Source: Limnobacter litoralis
GTDB lineage: Bacteria; Pseudomonadota; Gammaproteobacteria; Burkholderiales; Burkholderiaceae_B
Direction of reading: 5' to 3'
Assembly (NCBI RefSeq): GCF_030160455.1
Contig: NZ_BSOJ01000020.1
Span: 1 to 60,374 of the forward strand
Length of the DNA: 60,374 nucleotides
The position numbers were made by a program, and so were the translations under genes. The notes under the pieces are model-generated. The model searched no databases. It worked only from the letters and a program-made list of their open reading frames with translations, and was not told where the DNA came from. Positions 43,145-52,340 of this stretch are shown piece after piece. Each line of letters starts with the position of its first letter. The first letter of the stretch is position 1.

Positions 43145-43528
43145 ATGAAAAAAATCATGAAAGCAACTACCCTGGCAGTATTGGTCAGCTTCGGCTCAAC
43201 TTTTGTTGCAGCACCGGCAAGCGCGGCTCTGATTTCGACCGAGCAATCCGTTGGCGCTCACACTGTTGACCGTGCACACATCAAGCAGTTTTTTGATCGC
43301 GCAGACGTGGCCAAAATTCTCGAATCCAAAGGCGTTACGCCAGAAATGGCCAAAGCCCGCGTCGATTCCATGACCGATGCCGAGGCCCAGCAACTGGCCC
43401 AGAAAATTGACACCGCACCCGCGGGTGCCGGCATTATTGAAGTGGCCTTTACCGTGTTCGTGATTCTGTTGATCACCGACATCCTGGGCTTCACAAGGGT
43501 CTTTTCCTTCACTCGCCCTGTTCGATGA
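43145..43528 (+). CDS. PA2779-family small membrane protein
   Basis: Protein of 127 residues with a signal peptide (MKKIMKATTLAVLVSFGSTF, cleavage near APASA-A), a short exported helical region containing VDRAHIKQFFDRADVAKIL, and one C-terminal membrane helix (IIEVAFTVFVILLITDILGF). It matches the PA2779-type family of unknown function. The next gene is the matching PA2778-type peptidase, overlapping by 4 bp (ATGA), so the two form a conserved pair. Confidence 0.8.
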   Translation: MKKIMKATTLAVLVSFGSTFVAAPASAALISTEQSVGAHTVDRAHIKQFFDRADVAKILESKGVTPEMAKARVDSMTDAEAQQLAQKIDTAPAGAGIIEVAFTVFVILLITDILGFTRVFSFTRPVR

Positions 43529-44484
43529 ATAGTGCGTTTTGCAGACCCTTGCGCGCAGTGGTGGCGCTGGGTCTGCTTTTGTCTTTGCAAGGCTGCGCCT
43601 ACCTTCTGCCAACTGTTCCGCCAGAGGTGGCGCAGCAGGCGGATCGGCAGCCTTCTGTCGAGCTAACCCAGGTGCCGTTCTACCCTCAAAAAGAGTATCA
43701 GTGTGGGCCGGCGGCACTGGCCACTGTATTCAACAATCTGGGCAGCAGGACAAGCCCGGATGCGCTCGTTTCGCAGGTCTATTTGCCAGATCGCAAAGGG
43801 TCGCTGCAGATCGAAATGCTGGCAACGACCCGCCGCAACGGCTACCTTGCCTACCCACTGCCACCCACCACTGAAGCCCTGTTTGAGGCGCTGAACGACA
43901 ACACGCCGCCCGTGGTTTTAATGAATCTGGCCTTGCCGTTTTACCCCATGTGGCATTACGCAGTGCTGGTGGGTTACGACCACAAAAAGCAGGAATTGAT
44001 TTTCCGTTCAGGCGAAGAAAAACGACAGCAGATTGAACTGGCCACCTTTTTGAAACTGTGGGACCGTGGGCAGGATTGGGCTTTTGTTGTGCTAGACCCC
44101 AAAAGGCCGCCGCCCGCATTTGCGAAGGCTGACACCTACCTTCAAGCCGCGGCCGCTCTTGAGAAACCGCACCCCGACCTCGCCTTTGAAGCCTATTCGG
44201 CAGGTGCGGCGCGCTGGCCCGACCACGCAGGCCTGCAATTTGCGGTGGGCAATGCGCTTTACGGCAAAAATCAGTTCAAGCAGGCCGAGCAGCATTACCG
44301 CAAGGCTTTGAACGCACAACCTGACTTTGCAGACGCCTGGAACAATCTGGCTGAGACGCTGTGGTCGCAGCAAAAAAAGGTGCAAGCCAGGGACGCCGCC
44401 CGAAAAGCATTGGCCATTGGCGGAGAACACGCCAGCATCTACGAACAAACCGCCCAGAAAATGGGCGCCAAAACGGCCGATTAA
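43525..44484 (+). CDS. PA2778-family C39-like cysteine peptidase with TPR
   Basis: Lipoprotein-like peptidase of 319 residues. The signal ends in LQGC (lipobox). The C39-like domain has the catalytic Cys in EYQCGPAALATVFNNLG, His in MWHYAVLVGYD and a likely Asp in the following strand. After a linker, tetratricopeptide helices cover about 190-310 (QFKQAEQHYRKALNAQPDFADAWNNLAETL). C39 peptidases process double-glycine leader peptides, but with no transporter attached the substrate here is unknown. It forms a translationally coupled pair with the PA2779-type gene, perhaps for processing or display at the periplasmic face. Confidence 0.83.
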   Translation: MNSAFCRPLRAVVALGLLLSLQGCAYLLPTVPPEVAQQADRQPSVELTQVPFYPQKEYQCGPAALATVFNNLGSRTSPDALVSQVYLPDRKGSLQIEMLATTRRNGYLAYPLPPTTEALFEALNDNTPPVVLMNLALPFYPMWHYAVLVGYDHKKQELIFRSGEEKRQQIELATFLKLWDRGQDWAFVVLDPKRPPPAFAKADTYLQAAAALEKPHPDLAFEAYSAGAARWPDHAGLQFAVGNALYGKNQFKQAEQHYRKALNAQPDFADAWNNLAETLWSQQKKVQARDAARKALAIGGEHASIYEQTAQKMGAKTAD

Positions 44485-45809
44485 GTGAACATCTCAGGCA
44501 ATTGCGCCTGAATGTTCACCCGGGCCTTCAGTCGGCTAGCCAACAGAAAAACGCCGCCCACCTTGCGCTGTAAAAACAATGCGTCTACGGGTGGTACATG
44601 CCAGAAGTCCCTGTCCAGCCCCAAATCCATGCCCTTTTCACGAATGCGCTGGGCCAGGTCCGAGTGTCCAAAATCGAACTCACCCTTGGTGCACAAGGGC
44701 TCACAAGCCAGCTCAATCAAATCAAGAACCAGCTCACGGTGGCGCGCCAAGGTGTTGTTGTCGTAATAGCCGATGGCACGAGCAGCGGAATCCAGACCCG
44801 CTCGGTTGCCCGAAAGCGCGGCGTCTACGATGCAGCCGTATTGCTCCACCAGAAAAACGGGCAAATGCCTGGAAGCACCGAAGTCGAGAAGCACCAGCCG
44901 TTCGGTTTGCGTGCAAAACTGGAAGTTGGCGAAGTTCGGATCGGTTTGCATGAACCTGAACTCAAAGAGTTCCCGAAAAAACAGTTTGAAAGCAAGGCTG
45001 GCCACCTTGTCACGCAGGGCTTGAGAATGCCCGGTCAGACTTTCCACAGGCAGACCCTGCACATGACTCATCACGAGAATGTTCTTGGTGCACCATTGCT
45101 CGTACACCTCTGGCATCAGGAAGTGTTGTGAATCGTTTAACAGACTGCGGTAGTGCTTCAGGCTTTCCGCTTCGCGCAGATAATCGGCCTCTTCATGCAA
45201 TTGCGCCTTGGCCTGTTCCAGCAAGGGTTTGAGGTCAAGCTCCTTGGGCAACACGCCAGACATCTTGAAGAGGCTCGCCACGTTGTCGATGTCGCTGTCA
45301 ATGCTTTCGCGTACACCAGGGTATTGAATCTTGATGGCCAGACGCTGGCCGTCCCGTGTGAAGGCCTCGTGCACCTGTCCAATGGAGGCTGCAGCAATCG
45401 GCTTGAAATTGAAAAAGGCAAATTGCTGTTCCCAGTCCTCACCCCAGTTGCTGCGCAACACCTCTTGCAGTTGTGAGTGCGGCATGGACCGCGCATTAGA
45501 GCGCAACCTGGCCAAAATGTCAGACAGTTCGGCGGGAATGAAATCGCCCGCATCCATGGACAGCAACTGGCCGACTTTCATGGCGGCACCGCGCAGCCGG
45601 GACAACTGATCGGCCAGCCGACGCGCGTTTGCAGGCGTCAACAACATTTGACTGACTTTGGGACGATTGCCTTTGGCAAGCTGGCGCACGCCTTCGGCCA
45701 CCATTCCACCCGCGATGCCGGTTGCCAAGGCGCCCATCCTGCTTAAACGTGCAAATCGGCTTTGAGGTACTTTTTGGGCGGTTTCGTCTTTCGGCTTGTT
45801 ACTGCTCAC
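44481..45809 (-). CDS. ABC1/AarF/UbiB-family atypical kinase
   Basis: Protein of 442 residues with the ABC1 kinase-like fold. The family signature KxGQ is at RGAAMKVGQLLSMDAGDFIP, the alanine-rich loop is AAASIGQVHEA, the VAIK-like lysine is in LAIKIQYPGV, and the catalytic region reads TDPNFANFQF followed by LLDFGASR. The housekeeping UbiB of ubiquinone synthesis is longer with C-terminal membrane helices; this one lacks those and may be a paralogue acting on lipids or quinones. It overlaps the next methyltransferase gene by 11 bp and the peptidase gene by 4 bp. Confidence 0.85.
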   Translation of the reverse strand: MSSNKPKDETAQKVPQSRFARLSRMGALATGIAGGMVAEGVRQLAKGNRPKVSQMLLTPANARRLADQLSRLRGAAMKVGQLLSMDAGDFIPAELSDILARLRSNARSMPHSQLQEVLRSNWGEDWEQQFAFFNFKPIAAASIGQVHEAFTRDGQRLAIKIQYPGVRESIDSDIDNVASLFKMSGVLPKELDLKPLLEQAKAQLHEEADYLREAESLKHYRSLLNDSQHFLMPEVYEQWCTKNILVMSHVQGLPVESLTGHSQALRDKVASLAFKLFFRELFEFRFMQTDPNFANFQFCTQTERLVLLDFGASRHLPVFLVEQYGCIVDAALSGNRAGLDSAARAIGYYDNNTLARHRELVLDLIELACEPLCTKGEFDFGHSDLAQRIREKGMDLGLDRDFWHVPPVDALFLQRKVGGVFLLASRLKARVNIQAQLPEMFT

Positions 45810-46437
45810 TGTAAGCCTGCCCCCAATAATTGAAGGTAAACACTTTGGGCCCAGGCACGTAACTGGCTTCCAGTTGTTCAGTTTTAAATCCGGCCTCGTT
45901 TAACAACGCTGGAATATCACGGTTCAGATGGCACCCGCCCGCCAACTTTCCCCAAACGGGTTGCAGCCGGTTTTGCAGGCTGGCCACTTTGGCATCCGGC
46001 GCGATGCCATGCTCGCAAAACAGCAGTTTGCCCTCTGGCTTCAGCACGCGGCGCATTTCCCGCAGGGCGGGCACCGGGTCTTCAATGCTGCAAAGGGTGT
46101 AAGTCATCACAATGGTGTCGATGCTGTGGTCATCCAGCGGAATGCTGTTGGCCGACAAACCCAGCAACTGCACATCCAGACCAGCCTGTTGAATTCGACG
46201 TCGGGCCAGGCGATGCATCTGCATGGCTGGGTCCAGCCCCAAAACGGATTTCACCTTCTTGCTGTCATAAAACCGCATGTTCAAGCCGGTTCCGATGCCG
46301 ATCTCAAGCACTTTCCCGTGCGCTTTTGGAACCACTTTTTCGCGCTGCATGCGCAGTGGCTTCATGCCACATGCAAAGTCCAGCAAAGTGGGCAACACGT
46401 GTTTTTCGTATTGTGTGGCTAGCCAACCGTTGGCCAT
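45799..46437 (-). CDS. Class I SAM-dependent methyltransferase
   Basis: Methyltransferase of 212 residues. Motif I is VLEIGIGTGLNMRFY, the acidic end of strand 2 is VLGLDPAMQ, the IVMTYTLCSIEDP segment is motif IV and LKPEGKLLFCEHG matches the motif V region. This pattern is shared with UbiE/phospholipid methyltransferases. It lies upstream of the UbiB-like kinase with an 11-bp overlap, so a shared role in quinone or lipid modification is reasonable. GGAAGA precedes the ATG. Acceptor unknown. Confidence 0.82.
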   Translation of the reverse strand: MANGWLATQYEKHVLPTLLDFACGMKPLRMQREKVVPKAHGKVLEIGIGTGLNMRFYDSKKVKSVLGLDPAMQMHRLARRRIQQAGLDVQLLGLSANSIPLDDHSIDTIVMTYTLCSIEDPVPALREMRRVLKPEGKLLFCEHGIAPDAKVASLQNRLQPVWGKLAGGCHLNRDIPALLNEAGFKTEQLEASYVPGPKVFTFNYWGQAYSEQ

Positions 46438-46564
46438 GTTGTCTTCCTTTTTGTATTACTGCCCTCGGCTTTGATGATACTCCAGAGGTACATGCAAATT
46501 CCCAGAAAAGGCAGGCAGAAAGTTTGTAAACTTCAACAAACTGCATCCGCAGACCATTTGACCG

Positions 46565-49471
46565 TTGACAGGTGCCTTGTTGAAGCTCCAATCCTATTTT
46601 CACGTCCGTTTCCTGATGGTGGGCGTGGCGCTTGCCCTGGCTGTTCAGTGCAATATAAGTTCGGCCAAAGGCAACGGGCGCGCCGCCTGGAAAGCGCAAT
46701 TCATGGAACTGGGGGAGCAGAGCAAACAGGCGGAACTGGCAGGCGATCTGGACACGGCTGAAAAACTGGCGCGAGACCGATTGAACATTGCAGGCGATGG
46801 CCCAGCCAGAGCACAGGCTGTGGCCAGTGCTGGCCTGGGCAATGTGCTGCGCAGCAAGGGGCTGTTTGCCGAATCAGAAATCATGTTCAGAAAAGCGCTG
46901 ACGCTGAACGAAGCCTCTGACGAACCCGCCGGCTACACCTTTCAACTCAGGGCCACAATCAATCTGGCGTCTGCCATCGAAAGCCAGGGGCGACTTGCAG
47001 AATCCAACGCCCTGTTTAGAAAGGCATTGGCGCTGCAACTGAGTTCACAACCCAATCATGTCGACGCCATTCATGCGCGTACCTTGCTGGCCAACAATCT
47101 GATTGCCCTTCATCAATACAGCGAAGCCGAAGTGCTTTTGAAACAGGCCATTGCAGTCAAGCCTGATTTCAACAACAAAGAAGCTGGCGACCAACGCAGT
47201 ACCCCTTATTGGGAAACCATGCGCAAGGCCCAAGCACTGAATGCCTTGGGCTTGCTGGCGTTTCAGCAAAAGAAGTGGACACAGGCGCTGGACTACCTTC
47301 AACAAGCCCAATCCCAATTCAGCGCGATTCTGCCCCCGCAACAAATCAATGTGCTGAAAAACAGCTACGCCCAAAGCAAGGTGTACTTCAAAATGGACAA
47401 GCCCGAGATGGCATTGGCCATTTTACGCCCCCTGCAAGGCCAAACCGTGGCCGCACTCGGCGTGAATCACCCCTTCAATGCCAAGGTCGAGCTGCTGTTG
47501 GCCCAAGGCTTGCCCGACTCGGAAAAGGCAGAAAAAAACAGACTATTCGATCACGCCATGCAGGTTTTTGAACGGGTACAGGCCCGTGATCAGGTAGTCG
47601 ATGTCAGCAAATTCTGGTCGTCGTACCTGCAACAAACCGGCCAGAATGAAAAGGCGCTGCAGGTCAGCCTGAAAGGCCTGGACGCGGCAGACGAGGTGTT
47701 CAGCAACAGCCAGGGCCTGAGCGACAGCACACGCGAAGACATCGCCCAACAATTCACCCCCCTATACAAAAACACACTGGCCTTGCTGCTTCAACTGCAC
47801 ACCGCCCAACCCAAGGCTGGCTATGATCGACAGGCGCTGGCCGTGGCTTCACGAACCCAAAGCCGCTTGTTCACCGAAATGCTCAAACGGGCCGATGTGT
47901 CTAATCTGCAGGGTGACCCAACATTCAACGCCTTAAAAAGCAAGCTACAAACCCAGCAAAAAGAGCTGGCCAGTTTGCAGGAGCTGCAGAACGAACAGAT
48001 CGCAAGCGCAGGCAGAAGCAACGACACCGAGACCAGCTTGTCGAACGACCCAATTGTGGCCGAACGCATGAAGGCCTATCGCGACAAACTGGTGCGGGAA
48101 ATTGCCGAGGCCTCCAGAAATCTGCAAACCACTGAGGATTCCATGTGGACGCGTTATCCCCGTTTCATGGAGCTGACCAAACCCCGACCAGTCGATTTGG
48201 ACCTTTTGCAAGGCAAGGTGCTCAGGCCCGACGAAACGCTGGTGTCCTATTCACTACTGAACCAGAAACTGGTTGCATTTGTGATCGGGCAGCACACTTT
48301 CAAGATGATTCAAAGTCCAGTGGGCAAAGCCGCGCTTTACGCGCTGATTCAGCAAGTGCGCCAACCCGAAGAAGATCCGAAAAGCGATTTGTCGGGCCTT
48401 CACAAACTGGACCCCAGTGTCTTGTTCAAACTGTATGAAGCGGTTTTCAAGCCGATTGAGCCCGAATTGGGCAATGGCAGAAAAGTGCTGGTTGTCGGCG
48501 ATGGCCCGCTGTTTACCCTGCCACTTGAAATGTTGGTCACCCAGTGGGGAGCGGACGATCAAAACCGATTTAATGCGGTGCGAACAGACAAGCCTGACAC
48601 CCTGCAGGAATACGCCACTTTGCACTACCTGGGCGACACTCGCGATTTTGCCTACCTGCCGAGCCTGTCATCGCTGGTGTCCTTGCGTTTGTACAGCAAG
48701 CCGCCCGTGCAATACCAGACTGAACTCGTCTCCTTTGCCAACCCCGATTTCAAGGCAGACCCCTCGCAAGCCTCCACGCGAGAGGCCCTCGGGCGCGCCC
48801 AGCGAAGCCTGAGAGGCAGCAGCGGCCTGACCATTCCCCCTTTGCCGGAAACTGAAGGCGAGGCGCGCGAAATTTCAGGCATTCTGGGTGGAAAAAGCGA
48901 ACTCTATCTGGGTGACAACGCCCAAGAACACACGGTCAAAACCATCGACCTTTCACACAGCCGTTACGTCCACTTTGCCACCCACGGGCTAATGGGCGAT
49001 GAGACGTCGATGGTGTCCAAAGAGTTGGGGGCTCGGGCCGACTCGGTCGCCCAGCCCGCCTTGCTGATGTCACTGGGGGGCAACCTTCAAGGCGAAGACG
49101 GCCTGCTGACCATGGGTGAAGTGCTGTCGAGCCTGAACCTGAACGCCCAACTGGCCGTGCTGTCTGCCTGCAATACGGCAGCGGGCAACAGTGATTCCGA
49201 CCATGCAGGCGAAGGCTTTGCAGGCCTGACCCGTGCATTCATGTATGCAGGGGCCAAGGGCCTTCTGGTGAGCCACTGGAGTGTGGAAAGCCAATCCACG
49301 CAAGACCTGATGACCTCGGTGTTTAAGCAGATCAAACAGGGCAATGACCGATTGACTGCACTGACCAATGCCCGCGCGCAGCTGAGGGCCAAACCGCTGG
49401 TGCTTGGCCTGCGCGGGGTGTCACAGGCACACCCCTATTTCTGGGCGCCGTTTGTGTTTGTGGGCGATTGA
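46565..49471 (+). CDS. TPR-CHAT caspase-like protein
   Basis: Protein of 968 residues from TTG 46565, or 951 from ATG 46616. A hydrophobic N-terminal segment (VGVALALAVQCNISSA) looks like a signal peptide or anchor. About 60-420 is tetratricopeptide repeats, 440-530 a coiled-coil-prone linker, and 600-968 a CHAT domain of the separase/caspase clan. The catalytic pair is intact: H807 in VHFATHG and C869 in LSACNT. The C-terminus ends with the usual AHPYFWAPFVFVGD. An exported location would be unusual for a CHAT protease. It converges on, and overlaps by 37 bp, an operon with a FecR-like protein and a CHASE2 cyclase. Confidence 0.9.
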   Translation: MTGALLKLQSYFHVRFLMVGVALALAVQCNISSAKGNGRAAWKAQFMELGEQSKQAELAGDLDTAEKLARDRLNIAGDGPARAQAVASAGLGNVLRSKGLFAESEIMFRKALTLNEASDEPAGYTFQLRATINLASAIESQGRLAESNALFRKALALQLSSQPNHVDAIHARTLLANNLIALHQYSEAEVLLKQAIAVKPDFNNKEAGDQRSTPYWETMRKAQALNALGLLAFQQKKWTQALDYLQQAQSQFSAILPPQQINVLKNSYAQSKVYFKMDKPEMALAILRPLQGQTVAALGVNHPFNAKVELLLAQGLPDSEKAEKNRLFDHAMQVFERVQARDQVVDVSKFWSSYLQQTGQNEKALQVSLKGLDAADEVFSNSQGLSDSTREDIAQQFTPLYKNTLALLLQLHTAQPKAGYDRQALAVASRTQSRLFTEMLKRADVSNLQGDPTFNALKSKLQTQQKELASLQELQNEQIASAGRSNDTETSLSNDPIVAERMKAYRDKLVREIAEASRNLQTTEDSMWTRYPRFMELTKPRPVDLDLLQGKVLRPDETLVSYSLLNQKLVAFVIGQHTFKMIQSPVGKAALYALIQQVRQPEEDPKSDLSGLHKLDPSVLFKLYEAVFKPIEPELGNGRKVLVVGDGPLFTLPLEMLVTQWGADDQNRFNAVRTDKPDTLQEYATLHYLGDTRDFAYLPSLSSLVSLRLYSKPPVQYQTELVSFANPDFKADPSQASTREALGRAQRSLRGSSGLTIPPLPETEGEAREISGILGGKSELYLGDNAQEHTVKTIDLSHSRYVHFATHGLMGDETSMVSKELGARADSVAQPALLMSLGGNLQGEDGLLTMGEVLSSLNLNAQLAVLSACNTAAGNSDSDHAGEGFAGLTRAFMYAGAKGLLVSHWSVESQSTQDLMTSVFKQIKQGNDRLTALTNARAQLRAKPLVLGLRGVSQAHPYFWAPFVFVGD

Positions 49472-49896
49472 TCAGGCGCAGGTGGTGCGGCCTCTGGGGC
49501 TTTGATGCTGCGCATCATGACAACACCGGCTTGCGGTCTTTCCAGGCCGCCAGAAGGGTGTTTGACACCGGTATTCTGGTTCTCGGACACCTTGACCTCA
49601 ACCGGGCTTTTGCCCCCCGTAGGGGTCAAACCCTGTGCGGTGACCCGCACCGTGCTGGGCCCGGTCAATTGGTACACTTTTTGGGTTTTGTAGACAGACA
49701 CTTGCGCGCTGGAACCTGCGGGCACGGACAACAGCTGCCCCTCGTCCAGATAATCAAGCACGTCAATGGCGTGCTGGCCACCCTTGCCCTGCACACTGGC
49801 TGAGCCTTTCAAGTCGAGAACCATGCCGGCACTGGGTGCAGCATGAACCGCGCTGGCAGACGCCAGGGCCAGCAAGGCAACAGCAATTGATTTCAT
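49435..49896 (-). CDS. FecR-like secreted protein
   Basis: Small exported protein of 153 residues. The signal peptide MKSIAVALLALASASAVHA is followed by a domain of strands: GSASVQG, LDEGQLLSVPAGSSAQVSVY, VYQLTGPSTVRVT. The pattern of a threshold-like loop, then V-L-GPS, is that of periplasmic FecR-type beta domains. The last 40 residues are Pro/Ala rich and disordered. It lacks the cytosolic anti-sigma part and membrane helix of true FecR. It is the last gene of methyltransferase-cyclase-FecR, overlapping the cyclase by 4 bp. The 3' end overlaps the CHAT gene by 37 bp. Confidence 0.72.
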   Translation of the reverse strand: MKSIAVALLALASASAVHAAPSAGMVLDLKGSASVQGKGGQHAIDVLDYLDEGQLLSVPAGSSAQVSVYKTQKVYQLTGPSTVRVTAQGLTPTGGKSPVEVKVSENQNTGVKHPSGGLERPQAGVVMMRSIKAPEAAPPAPDQSPTNTNGAQK

Positions 49897-51704
49897 TTTG
49901 GGCCTTTGATTTCAAAAATTTCCATGTCCGAATGGCCTTTGAGGGGCCAATGTCCTCTACTGCTCAAATCATATTCCGAGGCGACTGAATCAGCAACGCG
50001 AGCCGTGCACAAAAGGCTGGGGCCCACGTCTTTGCAAAGGCCCTCCACCCTGGACGCCACATTGATGGTGTCGCCGATGGCCGTGTATTCGTATCGGTCG
50101 GGGCTTCCGATGTGCCCGACCAACGCCGCCCCCGCATGCAGACCGATTCCGATCTTCAGTGGGAATTGCCCCCGGCTTTCACGCTCAGCATTGATTTCTG
50201 ACAAAGCCTGAAGCATTTCAAGCGCGCACGCAGTGGCATTGGCCGGGGCGTTTGGCAAACTGTTGGGCGCACCGAAAAAGGCCATCAACCCATCGCCAAT
50301 GAACTTGTCGACAGTACCCTGGTGTTTGTGGACAATGCGGGTCATTCTTGCGAAATAGTGGTTCAACAAAGCCACCACCTCGGCAGCGGGCATTGCCTCG
50401 CTTAGCGTCGTAAAACCACGAATGTCCGAAAAAAGCACGCACACCTCACAATGCACCCCACCCTGACTGGCGTGCAATCGACCACTCAGGATTTCGTCCA
50501 GCACCGGGGGGCTGACATATCCGCCAAATGCAGCCCTGAGGCGTTTTTTCTCAGCCAGATCGTTCATGCCGTCCCAGGCCACTCGGGCCACCGCCATGCA
50601 GGTACCCAATACCCACAAACCAGCCGGTGCAAACCACATGTTTTTCTGCAGCAACACCACGTTCAGCATCAGGCTAACGCCCACCACCAACACAAAACCC
50701 CAGGCTTTAAGCCAACCGGAGCGGCCGCACCAAGCCAGCAACCCTACGCACATCAAGACAAAAGACCACAGTGCACCCAGCGGGTGAATCAAGGCCCCAG
50801 CCATCAGGCTTCGAAGAATCTGCCCGTGCACCAGCACGCCGGGCACAAGCGTGCGGTCGCCGAGCCAACTGGCAATGGGCAAAGGTGCGCGATGACCGTC
50901 CAGATTGTCCAGCACCGAACCAATCAACACCGGTTTGCCTTCGAACGTATTGCGCAGCCAAGCCAGGTGATTGTCTTGATAATGACGCAAGACCTCGCCC
51001 ATGGGGATGTACCGAAATGGCTGACCGATCTGGTAGTTGATTAAACCGTCTGGACGCGCCAAGGGCTTGAAACCCGCCGCATGCAGCATTTCCAGCGCCA
51101 GCCCACTGTCTGTGCCATCAGGCTGACAATCGGCTCCCGGAAATGCACGCACTCTGCCGTCTGAATCGGCACAAAAAAGCGCCGACGCATAGGGGCTGAA
51201 ATGGCCCCGCTGCTGTTTCAAAATACTCAAGTAATCCACCTGAACAGGCCTGAACCGGTTGTGTTCAGCATCCCAGACTTTGCCCGTGACCACGGGCGTC
51301 TGTCGACTGGCCTTCAACAGGCCCTTCAACAACGCTTTGTGAAAAGTGTCAGAGTCTCGGTCACTGCGGACAATTTGGTCGAACCGCTTTTCAGGCAAAA
51401 CCAGATCCATGCCGATAACCCTTGCCCCACCTGCCGAAATGGCCTGCAAGGCATCGGCCAGCTCAAAATGGGACAGCGACAACGGCACCGGCATGGCATT
51501 CAGGAAGGACTCATCCAGCCCGACGATGACCACGGGCGGCGCAGGCTTGGGGTAATGGCTTCGGTTAAAGGCTTGTAATTGATCGAGAATAAAACGGTCG
51601 AGCGGCCTGAACGCACCGATCTGTTGAAAGTACAACACAGCACAAAGGCTGGTCATCACCAGAAACACAAAAGCAATCAGATTGCGCGCGCGTGCCAAGT
51701 TCAA
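49893..51704 (-). CDS. CHASE2-domain adenylate/guanylate cyclase
   Basis: Membrane class III cyclase of 603 residues. TM1 is near 9-27, an extracytoplasmic CHASE2 sensor near 30-310, and three membrane helices near 315-390 (SFVLMCVGLLAWC, WGFVLVVGVSLMLNVVL, APAGLWVLGTCMAVA). The C-terminal catalytic domain has the metal Asp in FSDIRGFTTLSE and a second in DKFIGDGLMAFFG, whose lysine favours ATP. YTAIGDTINVASRVEG completes the nucleotide site. Predicted product: cAMP in response to a periplasmic signal. It overlaps the methyltransferase gene upstream and the FecR-like gene downstream by 4 bp each. Confidence 0.92.
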   Translation of the reverse strand: MNLARARNLIAFVFLVMTSLCAVLYFQQIGAFRPLDRFILDQLQAFNRSHYPKPAPPVVIVGLDESFLNAMPVPLSLSHFELADALQAISAGGARVIGMDLVLPEKRFDQIVRSDRDSDTFHKALLKGLLKASRQTPVVTGKVWDAEHNRFRPVQVDYLSILKQQRGHFSPYASALFCADSDGRVRAFPGADCQPDGTDSGLALEMLHAAGFKPLARPDGLINYQIGQPFRYIPMGEVLRHYQDNHLAWLRNTFEGKPVLIGSVLDNLDGHRAPLPIASWLGDRTLVPGVLVHGQILRSLMAGALIHPLGALWSFVLMCVGLLAWCGRSGWLKAWGFVLVVGVSLMLNVVLLQKNMWFAPAGLWVLGTCMAVARVAWDGMNDLAEKKRLRAAFGGYVSPPVLDEILSGRLHASQGGVHCEVCVLFSDIRGFTTLSEAMPAAEVVALLNHYFARMTRIVHKHQGTVDKFIGDGLMAFFGAPNSLPNAPANATACALEMLQALSEINAERESRGQFPLKIGIGLHAGAALVGHIGSPDRYEYTAIGDTINVASRVEGLCKDVGPSLLCTARVADSVASEYDLSSRGHWPLKGHSDMEIFEIKGPK

Positions 51705-52321
51705 CCCGGCTTTCTGGCCACAAAACCCACCAATGCGGACATGCCGCGGTGGCCGTCCCCTTCATCGACCACGTCGGTGTAGCTGGCACTGTGCAACACC
51801 TCAAAATCGGGAAAGGCCTGCTCCAAGAGTGTTTCATCGTACAAATTTTCAAGCACCCCAGGGCCGCCGGTGTTGTACTTCAATTGATCTTTGCCATAGC
51901 CCTGAATCAACAACACACCACCGGGCCGAAGACAAACACTCAGCTTGGCGAAAAGCCGGCTGCGCTCCTCGGGCGACGCAAACTGAAAAAACACACCGAC
52001 TACATTGTCAAAACTGTTGGGTTCAAACGGATAATCCTGCCAGGTGCTGCACACAAAACTGCCCTGCACACCACGGCGCTGGGCCAGCTTTTTGGCCTTT
52101 TCCACGGCAACCGGAGAAAAATCGAAGGCCTCTACCTGATGGCCCTGCTTTGCAAGCCAAACGCTGTTACGGCCTTCGCCATCGGCGATGCACAGGGTGC
52201 GCCCGGGGTTCAGCAAATGCGCCCTTTCGACCAAAAACGCATTGGGCTGTCCACCAAACAAATAGTCTTCACGGCTGAAGCGGCTGTTCCAGCGTTCAAG
52301 TGGATTCGCAAACTCGGCCAT
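51701..52321 (-). CDS. Class I SAM-dependent methyltransferase (TehB-like)
   Basis: Methyltransferase of 206 residues. The motif I region is atypical (TLCIADGEGRNSVWLAKQG). AFDFSPVAVEKAKKLA is the acidic strand 2, FDNVVGVFFQF is motif IV and LRPGGVLLIQGYGKDQLKY is near motif V. DGEGRN in place of the common GxGxG appears in a TehB/tellurite-resistance-like subfamily. It is the first gene of the cyclase operon (4-bp overlap). Substrate unknown; coupling to a signalling operon may be incidental. Confidence 0.82.
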   Translation of the reverse strand: MAEFANPLERWNSRFSREDYLFGGQPNAFLVERAHLLNPGRTLCIADGEGRNSVWLAKQGHQVEAFDFSPVAVEKAKKLAQRRGVQGSFVCSTWQDYPFEPNSFDNVVGVFFQFASPEERSRLFAKLSVCLRPGGVLLIQGYGKDQLKYNTGGPGVLENLYDETLLEQAFPDFEVLHSASYTDVVDEGDGHRGMSALVGFVARKPG

Positions 52322-52340
52322 GCTCTCCTCTCAGGTGTGC

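Noticed and set aside
43145-44484. Bacteriocin maturation locus
   Set aside because: The C39-like domain suggested leader-peptide processing, but there is no ABC transporter and the small gene has a standard signal peptide and a membrane helix, not a double-glycine leader.
49435-49896. Anti-sigma FecR with iron uptake
   Set aside because: The protein lacks the cytosolic and membrane parts of FecR, and no ECF sigma factor or TonB receptor gene is nearby.
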